Shown here one piece after another: positions 43,755 to 51,824 of a stretch of 64,000 nucleotides of DNA. The notes below the pieces were generated by a model. That model worked only from the letters and a program-made list of their open reading frames with translations, was not told where the DNA came from and did not search any database. The DNA is from Thermohalobaculum sp039513195. GTDB taxonomy: Bacteria; Pseudomonadota; Alphaproteobacteria; Rhodobacterales; Rhodobacteraceae. How positions within the stretch are numbered: position 1 is the stretch's first letter; every line of letters starts with the position of its first letter. Position numbers and translations under genes: made by a program. Where the stretch lies: the NCBI GenBank assembly GCA_039513195.1, contig JBCCRM010000002.1, forward strand, positions 124,001 to 188,000, in the 5' to 3' direction.

Positions 43755-45385
43755 GGGGCCTCCGTCACCGTGCCGCCGAACACGGTTGCTGCGACCGGCA
43801 CATCCTTCAGCGCCACCGGATCCACCGCCAGGGGATCTTCCTCCAAAACGCAGAAATCGGCCTTCTTTCCAGTGGCGATGGACCCGACCTCGTGGTCCAG
43901 CCCCAGCACATAGGCCGCGCCTAGCGTGATGCAGCGGAGCGCATCCTCCACCGGGATCTGCTGCGAGGTGCCGAGCTGGCGCCCCCCCTCGGTCAGCCGA
44001 TTGACCGCGCACCAGGCGGTGAAGAGCGGCGCCATCGGGGTCACTGGCGCGTCTGAATGGATAGCGAAATTGCCTCCGAACACCTCCAGCGCATCGCGGC
44101 ACGCATTCATCCGACAGGCCCGGTCGGGGCCTAACGTTTTCGTCCAGTGGACATCGCCGAAATAGTGGACGTGGTTCGCGAACAGGTTCACGCAGATACC
44201 GAGATTGCGCAGCCGTTGGAACTGCGCCCGGTCGGCGAGCTGCACATGCTCGAAGCTGTGGCGGAGATCGCCGGCCGGGTGCCACTGCATCGCCTCGGCA
44301 AAGATATCCGCCCCCATGGCCGAGGCCGCATCGCCATTCGTATGCACATGCGTCTTCACGCCCGCCTTATGCAGCGCCATGACCGCGGCGCGGAAATGGT
44401 CGATCTCCATGTTCCAGATGCCGTGGTCCGGGCCCTTGAAGTAGCCGGGCGGCAGCAGTTTGGCGGTGAACCCCTGGATCGCGCCGTCGGTGAAGAGCTT
44501 TGCCCGTCCGAGCCGCAGCGTATCGGTCGAGCGGGCACGCAGGGCGAGGGCACGTTCCGCCTCGTCCCCAGGATCGCCGCGCATCGCGTTCATTATGGGA
44601 ACGTAGCGGGCGGGAAAACTGGGCTCAGCGGTGGCCTGTAGCAGCATGTCGACCTCGCCCGCGTCGAGGTCCGAGAACAGATCCGCCACCGTCGTCACGC
44701 CGCAGCGGCGCGCGATCCGGACATAAGCGCGCAGCGCGTCGGAGCCGTTGCTAAGCTCGCCGAAGCTGATGCCAGTCGCCTGCATCACCGGGCCCATGGC
44801 GGCGAATTCCTGCAGCTCGCCATTCGGCAAGCCGTCCGGGCCCTTCATCACCCCCTCGATGTTTGAGCCTTGCGCCATCCCAGCACGTTCCAGCGCCTTG
44901 GTGTTGGCGGTCAGCAGGTGACCGTTGGAGTGCATCACCACGACCGGGCGCGCGGTCGAAACCCGGTCGAGCTCGATCCGCGACAGCCGGTCCCCCGGCA
45001 CGAAATTGGGCTCGAACCCCCAGGCCCGCACCGGCGCGTCCGGGTCGTCCATCCCTCGCTCGACGCCCTGCAGACGCTCGACCAGTGCCTCGTTGGTGGG
45101 CACCCCATCCCAGACCTTGCCGTCCGGATCGGTGCGCGGATAGTGCCCGCAATAGGTCAGCTGCCAGATCCCACCGGCCATCACATGGGCATGGGCCTCG
45201 ATCAGCCCGGGCATCATCACTTGGCCCCGGAACCGGTCGTCGCGGCGGACCGGTCCCCAACCCTCGCCGCAATCGGCGCCGCCCGTAGCCAGCACGATTC
45301 CATCGCGCACCGCCACATGGGTCGCCTCGGGCCGATTGCGGTCCATGGTGATGATTTTGGCGGCCTCGAAGACGGTGACGGTCAT
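43751..45385 (-). CDS. amidohydrolase (YtcJ-like)
   Basis: The 544-residue protein is a metal-dependent amidohydrolase of the YtcJ-like type. It has the N-terminal composite domain (VFEAAKIITMDRNRPEATHVAVRDGIVLATGG), the first-strand motif MMPGLIEAHAHVM, the later histidines in VKTHVHTNGDAA and RHSFEHVQLA, and the FAIHSDAPV aspartate. It is cytoplasmic and would hydrolyse an amide or cyclic ureide, but specificity cannot be read. Either the ATG at 45385 or one at 45430 could start it; 45385 gives the usual TVFEAAKIITMD beginning. It overlaps the MlrC-M20 gene by four bases and is divergent from the peptide importer, consistent with a joint catabolic unit. Confidence 0.88.
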   Translation of the reverse strand: MTVTVFEAAKIITMDRNRPEATHVAVRDGIVLATGGADCGEGWGPVRRDDRFRGQVMMPGLIEAHAHVMAGGIWQLTYCGHYPRTDPDGKVWDGVPTNEALVERLQGVERGMDDPDAPVRAWGFEPNFVPGDRLSRIELDRVSTARPVVVMHSNGHLLTANTKALERAGMAQGSNIEGVMKGPDGLPNGELQEFAAMGPVMQATGISFGELSNGSDALRAYVRIARRCGVTTVADLFSDLDAGEVDMLLQATAEPSFPARYVPIMNAMRGDPGDEAERALALRARSTDTLRLGRAKLFTDGAIQGFTAKLLPPGYFKGPDHGIWNMEIDHFRAAVMALHKAGVKTHVHTNGDAASAMGADIFAEAMQWHPAGDLRHSFEHVQLADRAQFQRLRNLGICVNLFANHVHYFGDVHWTKTLGPDRACRMNACRDALEVFGGNFAIHSDAPVTPMAPLFTAWCAVNRLTEGGRQLGTSQQIPVEDALRCITLGAAYVLGLDHEVGSIATGKKADFCVLEEDPLAVDPVALKDVPVAATVFGGTVTEAP

Positions 45386-45740
45386 GGCGAGCTCACAAAA
45401 TTCGGTGGGGAAATCCTGGGTCGTTAACATGGCCCGCGGATCGGGGCCGGGTCACGCAGTTTCCTGCAACCATTGCCATCATTGCCGCAAAAGAAAACAG
45501 TCACGACCGAATGCCGCCAAATCGCGCTAGCAGCCCGTGGCACCGGCGGGGAGCGCGGCCAGGATCGACGGCAAATGCTTGCATCCGCTGCGTGTCCCCC
45601 ACCCTGCGGGATCACGCGGCGCTGAAAGGCCATGCGCCGCCGAATCCATTGACTTAGCGAATTTACCTTGCGTTAATCGGACGTAGATAAGCGCCAAAGG
45701 GCGTCAAAACTTACAAAAAAACATGACCAGTCAGGGGGTT
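45386..45740. other. divergent control region between amidohydrolase and peptide importer genes
   Basis: This 355-base gap separates two divergent operons. It holds a good rightward promoter (listed separately) and a less GC-rich segment from about 45640 to 45720 leading to the importer start. No reading frame in it looks coding. A short CGCC-AAAG-GGCG hairpin near 45690 lies in the expected leader. I saw no clear leftward promoter or long operator. Confidence 0.6.
45649..45677 (+). promoter_or_regulatory. sigma-70-type promoter for the peptide importer operon
   Basis: TTGACT and GTTAAT are spaced by 17 bases in the locally AT-rich part of the gap, about 65 bases before the importer start. 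The -35 element matches five of six consensus bases and the spacing is ideal. Transcription would begin near 45684. Confidence 0.5.
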
Positions 45741-47339
45741 ATGACCATGCTGAGTTGGACGAGACGCGGTCTATGCGCCGCTGCGGCTGTGGCTTTGCCA
45801 TTGGCGTTTGGTGGTGCGATGCTGCCGGCGACCGCCCAAGCGGAAACGGTTCTGCGGGTGATCCCGCATGCGGATTTGAAGAATCTCGACCCGATCTGGA
45901 CCACTGCCTATATTTCACGCAACCACGGATATCTCATCTACGACACACTGTTTTCGATGGATGAGAGCTTCACACCGCAACCGCAGATGGTGGAAAGCTG
46001 GGAGCAGTCGGACGACGGCCTGACCTGGTCCTTTACCTTGCGCGACGGGCTGAGCTTTCACAATGGCGACCCGGTGACGTCCGAGGATGTGATCGCCTCG
46101 CTGACCCGCTGGGGCGCGCGGGATGGCATGGGCCAGCAGCTCATGGGTGTGATGGAGGAGATGGTCGCCGTCGACGACAAGACTTTCGAATTCAAGCTCA
46201 AATCGGCCTATGGATTGGTGCTGGAATCGATCGGAAAGATCTCGTCCAACGTGCCTTTCATTATGCCGAAGAGCGTGGCTGAGACCGATCCGTTCGAGCA
46301 GATTACCGATTACACGGGATCGGGCCCGTTTAAGTTTGAGGCGGAAGAGTGGGTGCCGGGCTCGAAGGTGGTGTACACTAAGTTCGATGCCTATGTGCCT
46401 CGATCGGAGCCAGTGAGCGCGGCCGCAGGCGGCAAGATCGCCAAGGTTGACAAGATCATCTGGACCTATTTCCCGGACCAAACCACGGCGATGAATGCGC
46501 TGCTGGCCGGCGAGATCGATTACTTCGAAAGCCCGTCGAACGATCTGATGCCGATCCTGGAGGTCAACCCGGATGTGACGGTCGAAATCAACGACCCTCT
46601 CGGCAATATCGGTTTCGCGCGCTTCAACCACCTGCTGCCGCCTTTCGACAACGTCGCGGTGCGCCAGGCGGCGATCATGGCCATGAAGCAAGAGGACTAT
46701 CTGGCGGGCGCCGTGGGGGATCAGCAGTTCTGGAAGACCTGTTTCTCGGTCTACCCCTGCGGGACACCGCTCGCCAGCGAGGTCGCTGCGGACAATATCA
46801 AGAAAGGCTCGATCGACGAAGCGAAGGCAGCCCTGGCCGATGCGGGCTATGATGGAACGCCCGTGGTGATCATGCAGCCGACGGACGTTCCGATCCTGTC
46901 GGCCTTTTCGCTGATCACGGCGGAGAAGCTGCGAAAGACGGGCTTTGAGGTCGACGTCCAGGCGATGGATTGGGCGACCCTCACCTCGCGCCGGGCAAAG
47001 CGGGAGCCGGTCTCCGAGGGTGGCTGGAACATGTTCCATACCTGGTGGATCGGCGCCGATGTGATCGACCCGATGGCGATTGCCTTCTCCGGCAACCCGG
47101 AAAAGGGTTGGTTCGGTTGGCCAGAGGACCCGGCGCTGGAGGAAGCCCGCCAGGCCTTTGCGGTCGCGGGCAGCAACGAGGAGAAAGTCGAGATCGGCAA
47201 GCAGGTGCAGGAACGGCTGTGGGAGATCGGCGCATCGGGCCATCTCGGCCAGTTCTTCACCCCCGTCGCCTATCGCAACAACGTGAAGGGCCTGATCAAA
47301 TCGCCGGTGCAGTTCTTCTGGAACATGTCGGTCGAGTGA
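45741..47339 (+). CDS. ABC peptide/oligopeptide-type substrate-binding protein (family 5)
   Basis: The 532-residue periplasmic protein starts with a signal peptide containing WTRRGLCAAAAVALPLAFGG and ending near ATAQA. It shows the family 5 binding-protein signature: IPHADLKNLDPIW, YDTLFSMDESFTPQPQMVESWEQSDDGLTW, and FTLRDGLSFHNGDPVTSEDVIASL. Relatives bind di- and oligopeptides, nickel, or opines. The start may be the ATG at 45741 or 45747; the second has GGGGG at a better eight-base distance, differing by two residues. It heads an operon with two permeases and a double ATPase, and is followed by two strong stem-loops that may stabilise its message. Ligand class is inferred from the neighbouring peptidases. 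Confidence 0.92.
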   Translation: MTMLSWTRRGLCAAAAVALPLAFGGAMLPATAQAETVLRVIPHADLKNLDPIWTTAYISRNHGYLIYDTLFSMDESFTPQPQMVESWEQSDDGLTWSFTLRDGLSFHNGDPVTSEDVIASLTRWGARDGMGQQLMGVMEEMVAVDDKTFEFKLKSAYGLVLESIGKISSNVPFIMPKSVAETDPFEQITDYTGSGPFKFEAEEWVPGSKVVYTKFDAYVPRSEPVSAAAGGKIAKVDKIIWTYFPDQTTAMNALLAGEIDYFESPSNDLMPILEVNPDVTVEINDPLGNIGFARFNHLLPPFDNVAVRQAAIMAMKQEDYLAGAVGDQQFWKTCFSVYPCGTPLASEVAADNIKKGSIDEAKAALADAGYDGTPVVIMQPTDVPILSAFSLITAEKLRKTGFEVDVQAMDWATLTSRRAKREPVSEGGWNMFHTWWIGADVIDPMAIAFSGNPEKGWFGWPEDPALEEARQAFAVAGSNEEKVEIGKQVQERLWEIGASGHLGQFFTPVAYRNNVKGLIKSPVQFFWNMSVE

Positions 47340-47358
47340 TGCAGGCCGGTGTGGCCCA

Positions 47359-47412
47359 GGGCAACCGTGGTTGCCCCCCACCCCTGACCCCTCCCCCACG
47401 CGGGGGGCGGGG
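47359..47412 (+). promoter_or_regulatory. two stem-loops between binding-protein and permease genes
   Basis: GGGCAACC-GT-GGTTGCCC (47359-47376) is a perfect eight-pair hairpin. A second stem pairs the C-rich 47388-47397 with the G-rich 47402-47412. Hairpins at this position in binding-protein-dependent operons often protect the upstream message and reduce downstream expression, so that binding protein is made in excess. There is no T run, so full termination is unlikely. Confidence 0.5.
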
Positions 47413-47466
47413 CAAGCCGGAAGCTGAGGTTCGGGTCGAGCGACCGGTTGCGGAGGGACCCAGCCT

Positions 47467-48411
47467 ATGATGCGGTATCTCGTTCTGCGGGTACTGGCGA
47501 CGATACCCGTCATGGCGGTAGTCGCAGCCTTCGTGTTCTTGATGCTGCGCCTGTCGCCTGGCGATCCCGCGGCCGTGATCGCCGGCGATTACGCCACCGC
47601 CGAGGATGTCGCCCGGATCCGAGAGCAGTTAGGCCTGAACGACCCGATCTTGGTTCAGTTCGGCAATTGGGTCTGGCGGCTTTTGCAAGGCGACCTTGGC
47701 ACCTCGATTTTCACAAACCTGCCGGTAACCACCCTGATCGGCCAGCGGCTGGAGCCGACGCTGCTGCTGACCCTGACGACGATCACCTTTGCGGTGCTTG
47801 TGGCCGTGCCGCTGGGAACGCTCGCGGCATGGAAGGCGGGCTCTCTGATCGACAGAGCGGTGATGCTGTTCTCGGTCGCGGGGTTTTCGGTGCCGGTTTT
47901 CGTTCTTGGCTATATCCTCATTTATTCTCTCGCGATGACGCTGCAGATCGTTCCGGTACAGGGATATCGAAGTCCCTTCGAGTATGGGATCGGCCCCTTT
48001 GCGCTGCACATGATCCTGCCGACCCTGACACTGTCGGTGATCTTTATTGCGTTGATCGCACGAATGACCCGCGCCTCGGTGATGGAGGTGCTGCAAGAGG
48101 ACTACATCCGCACGGCCCGGGCGAAGGGGCAGAGTGAGTGGCGTATCCTTGTGCGCCACGGCTTGCGCAATGCGGCGGTACCGATCGTGACGGTGATCGG
48201 GATCGGCATCGCGCTGTTGATCGGCGGCGTTGTGGTGACCGAGAGCGTCTACAATATCCCCGGTCTCGGACGGCTGGTGTTGGACGCAGTACTGGCACGG
48301 GACTATCCGATCATCCAGGGCCTGATCCTATTCTTCAGCTTTATCTACATAGTCATCAACCTGCTGATCGACCTGAGCTACCCGCTGTTCGACCCAAGGA
48401 TCCGGTACTGA
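47467..48411 (+). CDS. ABC peptide importer permease, DppB type
   Basis: This 314-residue inner-membrane permease has a first helix in MMRYLVLRVLATIPVMAVVAAFVFLMLRL, the family motif PGDPAAVIAGDYATAEDVARIREQLGL, and five further helices. The permease-ATPase contact loop is seen as YIRTARAKGQSEWRILVRHGLRNA, and the end is LIDLSYPLFDPRIRY. All are characteristic of DppB/OppB. The ATG at 47467 has GGAGGG ten bases upstream. It overlaps the next permease gene by one base (TGATG). Confidence 0.95.
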   Translation: MMRYLVLRVLATIPVMAVVAAFVFLMLRLSPGDPAAVIAGDYATAEDVARIREQLGLNDPILVQFGNWVWRLLQGDLGTSIFTNLPVTTLIGQRLEPTLLLTLTTITFAVLVAVPLGTLAAWKAGSLIDRAVMLFSVAGFSVPVFVLGYILIYSLAMTLQIVPVQGYRSPFEYGIGPFALHMILPTLTLSVIFIALIARMTRASVMEVLQEDYIRTARAKGQSEWRILVRHGLRNAAVPIVTVIGIGIALLIGGVVVTESVYNIPGLGRLVLDAVLARDYPIIQGLILFFSFIYIVINLLIDLSYPLFDPRIRY

Positions 48412-49307
48412 TGGCGGCCACCGAGGAAGGCACCGCTGAAATCACGGCACCGGGTTTGGCGGCGCGGTCAGACGACTCCGGGTCGCTGCTGACCATCCTG
48501 TTGAACAATCGCGGAGTGTTTTGGGGCGGCTTGCTGCTGTCTTTGATGGTTCTCGTGGCGGTCCTTGGACCGTTCTTCACGGCCGATCCGGTCGCTTTGA
48601 ACCCGATCAATCGGCTAAAAGCGCCATCGGGCGCGGATTGGTTCGGGAGCGATTTCCTCGGCCGCGATGTGTTCGCCCGGGTCGTTCACGGGGCGCGGAT
48701 CTCCCTGGTGATCGGGCTGACTGTCGCGGTCATCGCCGTGGCGGTGGGGCTGTTTCTAGGCATGATCGCAGGCTATGTCCGCGCGCTCGACGCGGTGATC
48801 ATGCGGGTGATGGACGGGTTGATGGCGATCCCTGCGATCCTGCTGGCGATCGCCCTGGTTTCCCTGTCCGGCGCGACGCTCGGCACGGTGGTTGTGGCGA
48901 TTGTGATCCCGGAGATCCCGCGGGTGGTTCGCCTGGTGCGTTCGGTGGTGCTGACCGTTCGGGAGGAGCCCTATGTCGAGGCGGCGATTGCGGCGGGAAC
49001 GCGGCTGCCGCTGATCCTGCGCCGGCATATCTTGCCGAACACCGTCGCACCGCTGATCGTGCAGGCGACCTATATCTGCGGGTCCGCCATGCTGACGGAA
49101 GCGATCCTCGGCTTTCTCGGCGCGGGCATTCCGCCGGAGATCCCGTCTTGGGGGAACATTATGGCGGAGGGGCGCACCTATTTTCAGATCAGCCCGTGGA
49201 TCATCTTCTACCCCGGCGTAGCGCTGGCGGTGACGGTCCTGGCGGTGAATGTCGTCGGTGACGGGCTGCGGGATACGCTCGACCCGCGGATTGCGAGGAA
49301 GATGTGA
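48411..49307 (+). CDS. ABC peptide importer permease, DppC type
   Basis: The 298-residue inner-membrane permease has the DppC/OppC features: an N-terminal helix (GVFWGGLLLSLMVLVAVLGPFF), GADWFGSDFLGRDVFARVVHGARISL, the contact loop EEPYVEAAIAAGTRLPLILRRHILPN, and GAGIPPEIPSWGNIMAEG. The start at 48411 sits directly at the DppB stop. A reading beginning at 48138 is only the upstream gene out of frame. It overlaps the ATPase gene by four bases (GTGA). Confidence 0.95.
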   Translation: MAATEEGTAEITAPGLAARSDDSGSLLTILLNNRGVFWGGLLLSLMVLVAVLGPFFTADPVALNPINRLKAPSGADWFGSDFLGRDVFARVVHGARISLVIGLTVAVIAVAVGLFLGMIAGYVRALDAVIMRVMDGLMAIPAILLAIALVSLSGATLGTVVVAIVIPEIPRVVRLVRSVVLTVREEPYVEAAIAAGTRLPLILRRHILPNTVAPLIVQATYICGSAMLTEAILGFLGAGIPPEIPSWGNIMAEGRTYFQISPWIIFYPGVALAVTVLAVNVVGDGLRDTLDPRIARKM

Positions 49308-51019
49308 CGCGCAACGGGCCGCCGCGCGCCCCTGCAGAGGGGAGGGCTTCTTCGAGCACTGCGTCTGCCCACCCACCCGCGCGCAGCGGCCCTGCGCCGG
49401 TGCTCGACATCCGGGGACTGACCGTCCGGCTGCCAGAGGGCGCCGACCGGGACTTTGCCATCGAGGATGTCAGCTTTACCGTGGGTGCAGGCGAGATCGT
49501 CTGTGTCGTTGGAGAATCCGGATCCGGGAAATCCGTCACCGCCTTTACCGTCATGGGCCTGATCCCACGCGCCGAGCTGAGACCGGTTGCAGGCCAAGTC
49601 GTGTTGCAGGGCGACGATCTGCTGGTTCAATCGGACCGGCGGCTGCGCGAACTCCGCGGAGAGCGGATGGCGATGATCTTTCAGGAGCCGATGACTGCCC
49701 TGAACCCGGTTATGAAGGTAGGCGATCAAATCGCGGAGATGTTGGAGATTCACACCAAGCTCTCCGCCAGCGACCGACGCGAGCGGGTGGTCGCTGCGAT
49801 GGCGGATGTCAATCTGCCCGACCCGGAGGCGATGTATCACTCCTATCCCCATCAGCTCTCCGGCGGGCAGCGCCAGCGGATCATGATCGCTTTAGCGCTC
49901 GCGTTGGAGCCGGCGCTTCTGATCGCCGATGAGCCGACCACCGCGCTCGACGTCACCACGCAGGCGCAGATCCTTGCCCTGATCCGGGAGATCCAGCGCA
50001 CCCACGGCACCGGGGTGATGTTCATCACCCATGATTTCGGGGTCGTGGCCGAGATTGCCGACAGGGTCGTGGTGATGCAGCACGGGAAGGTCGTCGAGCA
50101 GGGCAGTACCGAGGCGGTGCTGACCAAGCCTCAGCACCCGTATACGCGGATGCTGATCGGCTCGGTTCCCGGCCTGGTCCCGCCTGAGCGGGAGCCGAGG
50201 GGCCACGACGCGCCCGCCTTGGAGACAAAGGCGCTCAACAAGGTCTATGGCAAGCAGGGGCTCTTCCAGACCGGCCGGGTGGTACATGCCGCGAAGGATG
50301 TGGATCTGATCGTCCAACGGGGCGAGACCCTTGGCGTTGTTGGCGAGAGCGGCTCGGGCAAATCGACCGTCGCGCGTTGCATCGTGCGCCTGGTCGATCC
50401 GACCAGCGGGGAATTGCTGATCTCCGGCACCGATGTGGCAAGCCTGCGAGAGGTGGCGCTGCGCCCGCATCGCCGCGATATCCAGATCGTTTTCCAGGAT
50501 CCCTATCGATCGCTGAACCCGCGCTGCACGGTCGGCCAGGCAATCACCGAGGGGCCGATGAATTTTGGCCTAGGCGCTGGTAAGGCCGTCGAAAGGGCCC
50601 GAGACTTGATGCGGGTGGTGGGCCTCAGTCCCGATGCGCTCGACCGTTTTCCGCACCAGTTCTCCGGCGGGCAACGGCAAAGGATCTGCATCGCTCGAGC
50701 TCTGGCGATGGAGCCCAAGGTGCTGATCGCCGATGAAGCGGTTTCGGCGCTCGACGTGTCGGTCCAGGCGCAGGTTCTCGACCTATTGACCGATGTGCGG
50801 GAGAAGTTCGACCTCGCAATGCTGTTCATCACCCACGACCTCCGGGTGGCAGCCCAGATCTGCGACCGCATCATGGTGATGCAGCATGGCGTGGTGGTGG
50901 AGGAGGGGCCGACCCGCGCGCTTTATCTGAACCCGCAGCATGCATATACGCGAAAGCTGTTGGCCGCCGCGCCCGGACGGGACACCGCCTTTGCCGGTGC
51001 GGATACCACCTCGCCCTAG
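49304..51019 (+). CDS. ABC peptide importer double ATPase, fused DppD-DppF type
   Basis: This 571-residue cytoplasmic protein has two complete ATPase domains in tandem. The first has Walker A GESGSGKSVT near residue 70, signature LSGGQRQRIM and the Walker B LLIADEPTTALDV. The second has Walker A GESGSGKSTV near 350, signature FSGGQRQRIC and VLIADEAVSALDV. A fused arrangement is common in the GsiA-like branch, where one protein powers both permeases. The GTG start at 49304 overlaps the DppC stop as GTGA; the first 30 residues are nonconserved and rich in Ala and Pro. It ends the importer operon. Confidence 0.95.
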   Translation: MTRNGPPRAPAEGRASSSTASAHPPARSGPAPVLDIRGLTVRLPEGADRDFAIEDVSFTVGAGEIVCVVGESGSGKSVTAFTVMGLIPRAELRPVAGQVVLQGDDLLVQSDRRLRELRGERMAMIFQEPMTALNPVMKVGDQIAEMLEIHTKLSASDRRERVVAAMADVNLPDPEAMYHSYPHQLSGGQRQRIMIALALALEPALLIADEPTTALDVTTQAQILALIREIQRTHGTGVMFITHDFGVVAEIADRVVVMQHGKVVEQGSTEAVLTKPQHPYTRMLIGSVPGLVPPEREPRGHDAPALETKALNKVYGKQGLFQTGRVVHAAKDVDLIVQRGETLGVVGESGSGKSTVARCIVRLVDPTSGELLISGTDVASLREVALRPHRRDIQIVFQDPYRSLNPRCTVGQAITEGPMNFGLGAGKAVERARDLMRVVGLSPDALDRFPHQFSGGQRQRICIARALAMEPKVLIADEAVSALDVSVQAQVLDLLTDVREKFDLAMLFITHDLRVAAQICDRIMVMQHGVVVEEGPTRALYLNPQHAYTRKLLAAAPGRDTAFAGADTTSP

Positions 51020-51356
51020 AGCTTTGTTGGGTCAATCTGACTCAGATTGGCGTCGTGAAACTGCGCCCGAACGATACCTTTAGGCGCAAGAATGGATGCA
51101 GTCGGTTCGGAAAGCGCTCTAGCGCCTTCCCAGCTGTCGCAGCGCTGCGAGTTATGCGGCAAGCCCGGGATTGGGGCAGGGTCGCAGCGTTAAAACGGCC
51201 TCGCGGAAAGCGAGTTTGCAGACGCTCAGCATCTGCGCCCGGCTCGACCTGGACGACCGGCACGATGGGCTTTGTCGCCGCCCACAAGAACTCCCTTCCT
51301 GCAGGGTTGGACGCTGTCGGACAGAGGGCAAATCCCGCGCATTTGGCCGGACGACG
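51020..51356. other. intergenic region between importer operon and channel gene
   Basis: This 337-base gap lies between converging genes. Its only distinct element is a palindrome near its left end (51033-51049). The rest has no recognisable gene, repeat or T-tract terminator; short open frames in it look like chance. Confidence 0.5.
51033..51049. repeat. short perfect palindrome after the importer operon
   Basis: CAATCTGA and TCAGATTG form eight-base arms around a single C, 13 bases after the ATPase stop. The centre contains GACTC, a GANTC sequence of the type methylated by CcrM in Alphaproteobacteria. With no following T run it is either a hairpin helping to end transcription or chance. 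Confidence 0.3.
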
Positions 51357-51788
51357 TCAGTCCCTCGCTTCGCCGCCAATCCGCTCGACCACGCCGATCA
51401 GAAAGGCCGTGCTGAGCCCGAAGGTCAAGAGCCCAGTCACAGCCCCCATCCCACCAAAGATGCGAAACCCCTCCGGCAGGACCACGTCGCCGTAGCCGAC
51501 AGTGGTCGCGGTAACCAGCGAGAAATAGACCGATGCCTCGAAATCCGGCAGGGCCTGCAACCAGAGCACGGCAACGGCCCAGACCCAAACTTGCAGGGTA
51601 TGGGCGACGACGACGGAGCTGAAGGACGTTCCGGTCGCAGCCACATATCGCATAGTGGCGCGCCAGTGTTCGGTTGTCCGCCGCAGTCGGCGCACGAGCG
51701 CGAGCGCTGCCGCCAACACGCCGACATGCAGGATCGCGCTGACGCAGAGCAGGGCCGATCCCCAGAGGAGCTGGTTGATCAAGGTCAT
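51357..51788 (-). CDS. two-helix potassium channel protein
   Basis: The 143-residue protein has a helix at 4-32, the pore region with helix and the selectivity filter TATTVGYGDVVLPEGFR near residue 93, and a final helix (MGAVTGLLTFGLSTAFLIGVV). TVGYGD is the classical potassium filter. It would form a tetrameric channel in the inner membrane. No cytosolic gating domain (such as RCK) is fused. A further hydrophobic segment in the middle (VVVAHTLQVWVWAVAVLWL) gives about three to four helices in all. It lies after betC on the same strand with a 36-base gap, and the connection may be only positional. Confidence 0.9.
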   Translation of the reverse strand: MTLINQLLWGSALLCVSAILHVGVLAAALALVRRLRRTTEHWRATMRYVAATGTSFSSVVVAHTLQVWVWAVAVLWLQALPDFEASVYFSLVTATTVGYGDVVLPEGFRIFGGMGAVTGLLTFGLSTAFLIGVVERIGGEARD

Positions 51789-51824
51789 CGGGGGGACGGC
51801 ATCTCCGAAACTGGGTGCTTCGGA

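Noticed and set aside
41748..43913. 721-residue frame antisense to the MlrC-M20 gene
   Set aside because: No family resemblance, and the minus-strand gene has all catalytic motifs.
43755..44285. Extension of the MlrC-M20 gene to 44285
   Set aside because: It covers the amidohydrolase gene in another frame; the ATG at 43754 begins the MlrC motif run with an ATGA overlap.
51020..51356. Transposase remnant or small gene in the importer-channel gap
   Set aside because: Short frames there have no recognisable motif or ribosome site.
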